NCBI GenBank assembly: GCA_032158295.1
Contig: JASTWB010000057.1
Coordinates: forward strand, 22,764 to 86,763
DNA length: 64,000 nt
Direction of reading: 5' to 3'
Origin: Pycnopodia helianthoides
Taxonomy: Eukaryota; Echinodermata; Asteroidea; Forcipulatida; Asteriidae
The position numbers and the translations under genes were made by a program. Of this stretch, positions 59,001-64,000 are shown one piece after another (position 1 is the stretch's first letter; each line of letters starts with the position of its first letter). A model generated the notes under the pieces. The model had not been told where the DNA came from. It saw only the letters and a program-made list of their open reading frames with translations, and searched no databases.

Positions 59001-62000
59001 CTGAGCGAATTTTGTAAGCGACGCCAGTGGCTAAGATAGTAGGCCTACCCCACGCCAAAATCAAAAAGTGCCGGGGCCTCAAGACGGCGCGCCACCTCGT
59101 GCCGAAGTAATGGCAAGAAATAAGTTTAGTTGGGGGAGACCCTAACTTATAAAACTAAGCATGCTAGAGAGACAAAATTTGCACCATAATCTACCTTGGA
59201 TAGTCACTCGTCCGAAAATCCGACTTTTGTGGTCCCTTTTCTGGCATCTCCAGACCGGAAATCACAGGCGAGCGGGGGTACTACAAAGTGCTCGCGAAAG
59301 CTTGCCAACTTGAATTTTGGACTCCGAGCTGCAACAAGGTAAGCACGTTAAAATCACCCCCACATCAATGTCCGATTTTTTCAAGCTTACACCCTTGGAT
59401 AGCCCCACACGAGGGCTCTCTTCAGGTCCAAACGCCGTGGCTGAGCGAATTTTGTAAGCGACGCCAGTGGCTAAGATAGTAGGCCTACCCCACGCCAAAA
59501 TCAAAAAGTGCCGGGCCTCAAGACGGCGCGCCACCTCGTGCCGAAGTAATGGCAAGAAATAAGTTTAGTTGGGGGAGACCCTAACTCATGAACTAAGCAT
59601 GCTAGAGAGACAAAATTTGCACCATAATCTACCTTGGATAGTCACTCGTCCGAAAATCCGACTTTTGTGGTCCCTTTTTGGCATCTCCAGACCGGAAATC
59701 ACAGGCGAGCGGGGGTACTACAAAGTGCTCGCGAAAGCTTGCCAACTTGAATTCTTGGACTCCGAGCTGCACACAAGGTAAGCACGTTAAAATCACCCCC
59801 ACATCAATGTCCGATTTTTTCAAGCTTACACCCTTGGATAGCCCCACACAGGGCTCTCTTCAGGTCCAAACGCCGTGGCTGAGCGAATTTTGTAAGCGAC
59901 GCCAGTGGCTAAGATAGTAGGCCTACCCCACGCCAAAATCAAAAAGTGCGGGCCTCAAGACGGCGCGCCACCTCGTGCCGAAGTAATGGCAAGAAATAAG
60001 TTTAGTTGGGGGAGGACCCTAACTCATGAACTAAGCATGCTAGAGAGACAAAATTTGCACCATAATCTACCTTGGATAGTCACTCGTCCCAAAATCCGAC
60101 TTTTGTGGTCCCTTTTCTGGCATCTCCAGACCGGAAATCACAGGCGAGCGGGGTCTACAAAGTGCTCGCGAAAGCTTGCCAACTTGAATTCTTGGACTCC
60201 GAGCTGCAACACAAGGTAAGCACGTTAAAATCACCCCCACATCAATGTCCGATTTTTTCAAGCTTACACCCTTGGATAGCCCCACACAAGGGCTCTCTTC
60301 AGGTCCAAACGCCGTGGCTGAGCGAATTTTGTAAGCGACGCCAGTGGCTAAGATAGTAGGCCTACCCCACGCCAAAATCAAAAAGTGCCGGGCCTCAAGA
60401 CGGCGCGCCACCTCGTGCCGAAGTAATGGCAAGAAATAAGTTTAGTTGGGGGAGACCCTAACTCATGAACTAAGCATGCTAGAGAGACAAAATTTGCACC
60501 ATAATCTACCTTGGATAGTCACTCGTCCAAAATCCGACTTTTGTGGTCCCTTTTTTGGCATCTCCAGACCGGAAATCACAGGCGAGCGGGGGTACTACAA
60601 AGTGCTCGCGAAAGCTTGCCAACTTGAATTCTTGGACTCCGAGCTGCAACACAAGGTAAGCACGTTAAAATCACCCCCACATCAATGTCCGATTTTTTCA
60701 AGCTTACACCCTTGGATAGCCCCACACAAGGGCTTCTTCAGGTCCAAACGCCGTGGCTGAGCGAATTTTGTAAGCGACGCCAGTGGCTAAGATAGTAGGC
60801 CTACCCCACGCCAAAATCAAAAAGTGCCGGGCCTCAAGACGGCGCGCCACCTCGTGCCGAAGTAATGGCAAGAAATAAGTTTAGTTGGGGGAGACCCTAA
60901 CTCATGAACTAAGCATGCTAGAGAGACAAAATTTGCACCATAATCTACCTTGGATAGTCACTCGTCCAAAATCCGACTTTTGTGGTCCCTTTTCTGGCAT
61001 CTCCAGACCGGAAATCACAGGCGAGCGGGGGTACTACAAAGTGCTCGCGAAAGCTTGCCAACTTGAATTCTTGGACTCCGAGCTGCAACACAAGGTAAGC
61101 ACGTTAAAATCACCCCCACATCAATGTCCGATTTTTTCAAGCTTACACCCATGGATAGCCCCACACAAGGGCTCCCTTCAGGTCCAAACGCCGTGGCTGA
61201 GCGAACTTTGTAAGCGACGCCAGTGGCTAAGATAGTAGGCCTACCCCACGCCAAAATCAAAAAGTGACTGGGCCTCAAGACGGTGCGCCACCTCGTGCCG
61301 AGTAATGGCAAGAAATAAGTTAAGTTGGGGGGGGGACCATAACTCATGAACTAAGCATGCTAGAGAGACAAAATTTGCACCATAATCTACCTTGGATAGT
61401 AACTCGTCCCAAAATCCGACTTTTGTGGTCCCTTTTCTGGCATCTCCAGACCGGAAATCACAGGCGAGCGGGGGTTCTACAAAGTCCTCGCGAAAGCTTG
61501 CCAACTTGAATTCTTGGACTCCGAGCTGCAACACAAGGTAAGCACGTTAAAATCACCCCCACATCAATGTCCGATTTTTTCAAGCTTACACCCTTGGATA
61601 GCCCCACACAAGGGCTTTCTTCAGGTACAAACGCCGTGGCTGAGCGAATTTTGTAAGCGACGCCAGTGGCTAAGATAGTAGGCCTACCCCACGCCAAAAT
61701 CAAAAAGTGCCGGGGCCTCAAGACGGCGCGCCACCTCGTGCCGAAGTAATGGCAAGAAATAAGTTTAGTTGGGGGAGACCCTAACTTATGAACTAAGCAT
61801 GCTAGAGAGACAAGATTTGCACCATAATCTACCTTGGATAGTCACTCGTCCGAAAATCCGACTTTTGTGGTCCCTTTTCTGGCATCTCCAGACCGGAAAT
61901 CAGAGGCGAGCAGGGTACTACAAAGTGCTCGCAAAAGTTTGCCAACTTGAATTCTTGGACTCCGAGCTGCAACGCAAGGTAAGCACGTTAAAATCACCCC

Positions 62001-64000
62001 CACATCAATGCCAGATTTTTTCAAGCTTACACCCTTGGATAGCCCCACACGAGGGCTCTCTTCAGGTCCAAACGCCGTGGCTGAGCGAATTTTGTAAGCG
62101 ACGCCATTGGCTAAGATAGTAGGCCTACCCCAAGCCAAAATCAAAAAGTGCCGGAGCCTCAAGACGGCGCGCCACCTCGTGTCAAAGTAATGGCAGGAAA
62201 TAAGTTTAGTTGGGGGAGACCCTAACTCATGAACTAAGCATGCTAGAGAGACAAAATTTGCACCATAATCTACCTTGAATAGTCACTCGTCCCAAAATCC
62301 GACTTTTGTGGTCCCTTTTTTGGCATCTCTAGACCGGAAATCACAGGCGAGCGGGGGTACTACAAAGTGCTCGCGAAAGCTTGCCAACTTGAATTCTTGG
62401 ACTCCGAGCTGCAACACAAGGTAAGCACGTTAAAATCACCCCCACATCAATGTCCGATTTTTTCAAGCTTACACCCATGGATAGCCCCACACAAGGGCTC
62501 CCTTCAGGTCCAAACGCCGTGGCTGAGCGAACTTTGTAAGCGACGCCAGTGGCTAAGATAGTAGGCCTACCCCACGCCAAAATCAAAAAGTGACTGGGCC
62601 TCAAGACGGTGCGCCACCTCGTGCCGAGTAATGGCAAGAAATAAGTTAAGTTGGGGGGGGGGGACCATAACTCATGAACTAAGCATGCTAGAGAGACAAA
62701 ATTTGCACCATAATCTACCTTGGATAGTAACTCGTCCCAAAATCCGACTTTTGTGGTCCCTTTTCTGGCATCTCCAGACCGGAAATCACAGGCGAGCGGG
62801 GGTTCTACAAAGTCCTCGCGAAAGCTTGCCAACTTGAATTCTTGGACTCCGAGCTGCAACACAAGGTAAGCACGTTAAAATCACCCCCACATCAATGTCC
62901 GATTTTTTCAAGCTTACACCCTTGGATAGCCCCACACAAGGGCTTTCTTCAGGTACAAACGCCGTGGCTGAGCGAATTTTGTAAGCGACGCCAGTGGCTA
63001 AGATAGTAGGCCTACCCCACGCCAAAATCAAAAAGTGCCGGGGCCTCAAGACGGCGCGCCACCTCGTGCCGAAGTAATGGCAAGAAATAAGTTTAGTTGG
63101 GGGAGACCCTAACTTATGAACTAAGCATGCTAGAGAGACAAGATTTGCACCATAATCTACCTTGGATAGTCACTCGTCCGAAAATCCGACTTTTGTGGTC
63201 CCTTTTCTGGCATCTCCAGACCGGAAATCAAGGCGAGCAGGGGTACTACAAAGTCCTCGCAAAGTTGCCAACTTGAATTCTTGGACTCCGAGCTGCAACG
63301 CAAGGTAAGCACGTTAAAATCACCCCCACATCAATGCCAGATTTTTTCAAGCTTACACCCTTGGATAGCCCCACACGAGGGCTCTCTTCAGGTCCAAACG
63401 CCGTGGCTGAGCGAATTTTGTAAGCCGCCAGTGGCTAAGATAGTAGGCTTACCCCACGCCAAAATCAAAAAGTGCCGGGCCTCAAGACGGCGCGCCACCT
63501 CGTGCGAAAAATGGCAAGAAATAAGTTTAGTTGGGGGGGGACCCTAACTATGAACTAAGCATGCTAGAGAACAAAATTTGCACCATTAATCTACCTTGGA
63601 TAGTCACTCGTCCAAAATCCGACTTTTGTGGGGCCCTTTTTGGCATACTCCAGACCGGAAAACACAGGCAAACGGGGGTACTACAAAGTCTCGCGAAAGC
63701 TTGCCAACTTGGAATTTTGGATCCGAGCTGCAACACAAGGTAAGCACGTTAAAATCACCCCCACATCAATGTCCGATTTTTTCAAGCTTACACCCTTGGA
63801 TTTGCCCCACACAAGGGCTCCTTCAGGTCCAAACGCCGTTGGGTGAGCGAAATTTTGTAAGCGACGCCAGTGGCTAAGATAGTAGGCCTACCCCACGCCA
63901 AAATCAAAAAGTGCGGGCCTCAAGGACGGGCGCCACCTCGTGCCCAAATAATGGCAAGAAATAAGTTTTAGTTGGGGGAGACCTAACTATGAACTAAGCA
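56080..64000. repeat. ~442-bp satellite array, about 18 monomers, trimeric higher-order repeat (runs off the right edge)
   Basis: The landmark 'gatagtaggcctaccccacg' recurs at about 56821, 57267, 57709, 58155, 58598, 59038, 59480 and on to 63879, a spacing of 437-446 bp. The first interval (56491 to 56821) is shorter because of a ~110-bp deletion. Monomers also share 'cttgccaacttgaattcttg', 'caccataatctaccttggat' and 'ggcatctccagaccggaaat'. Private variants repeat every ~1,328 bp, so groups of three monomers were amplified together. The minus strand can be open for up to 173 codons, but the unit length is not a multiple of three and the frame changes from copy to copy. Copies near 63200-64000 carry more indels. 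Confidence 0.95.

Noticed and set aside
56351..64000. Dozens of 60-173 codon frames as a tandem gene family
   Set aside because: They track the 442-bp satellite on both strands. The period is not a multiple of three and frames drift between copies.

Overview
The window is animal nuclear DNA. It has widely spaced short exons with GT/AG junctions, tRNA-headed SINEs, many MITEs and foldbacks, non-LTR and tyrosine-recombinase retrotransposon remains, and two satellite arrays at its ends. The repeat style suggests an echinoderm-like marine deuterostome. That is my inference and was not tested. There are no bacterial operons, rRNA genes or CRISPR arrays, and I could support no intact long open reading frame.

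Layout: 1-1640 is a ~110-bp satellite. 1815-5414 is a LINE tail plus several MITEs, including a hAT-like element with an intact 8-bp target duplication. 5510-19822 (minus) holds scattered exons whose translation matches the C-terminal WD40 half of WDR90, a centriole/cilium protein. Two exons carry one-base frameshifts and a block of repeats is missing, so the copy is probably broken or badly sequenced. The intron before its last exon holds a ~5.2-kb nest of GACGTC- and AACGTT-rich repeats bounded by an inverted repeat. SINEs and a minisatellite fill its other introns. 19.8-26.2 kb is mostly repeat relics.

26261-30775 (minus) is a degraded DIRS/Ngaro-type retrotransposon. It has ~165-bp inverted terminal repeats, a gag-like remnant, RNase H, tyrosine recombinase and a 3' SGNH hydrolase domain, while the reverse-transcriptase core is missing. 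A second gag-like piece lies at 22.5 kb in the opposite orientation.

35.7-51.2 kb (minus) contains a candidate transmembrane gene. Nine exons join in consistent phase. A membrane segment and a Cys/Arg-rich juxtamembrane stretch are followed by small symmetric phase-1 exons, three of them local duplicates. Further downstream lie exon-like pieces sharing a D-H motif. 52-56 kb holds MITEs, an 18-bp minisatellite and an interrupted SINE. 56.08-64.0 kb is a ~442-bp satellite with trimeric higher-order organisation that runs off the window.
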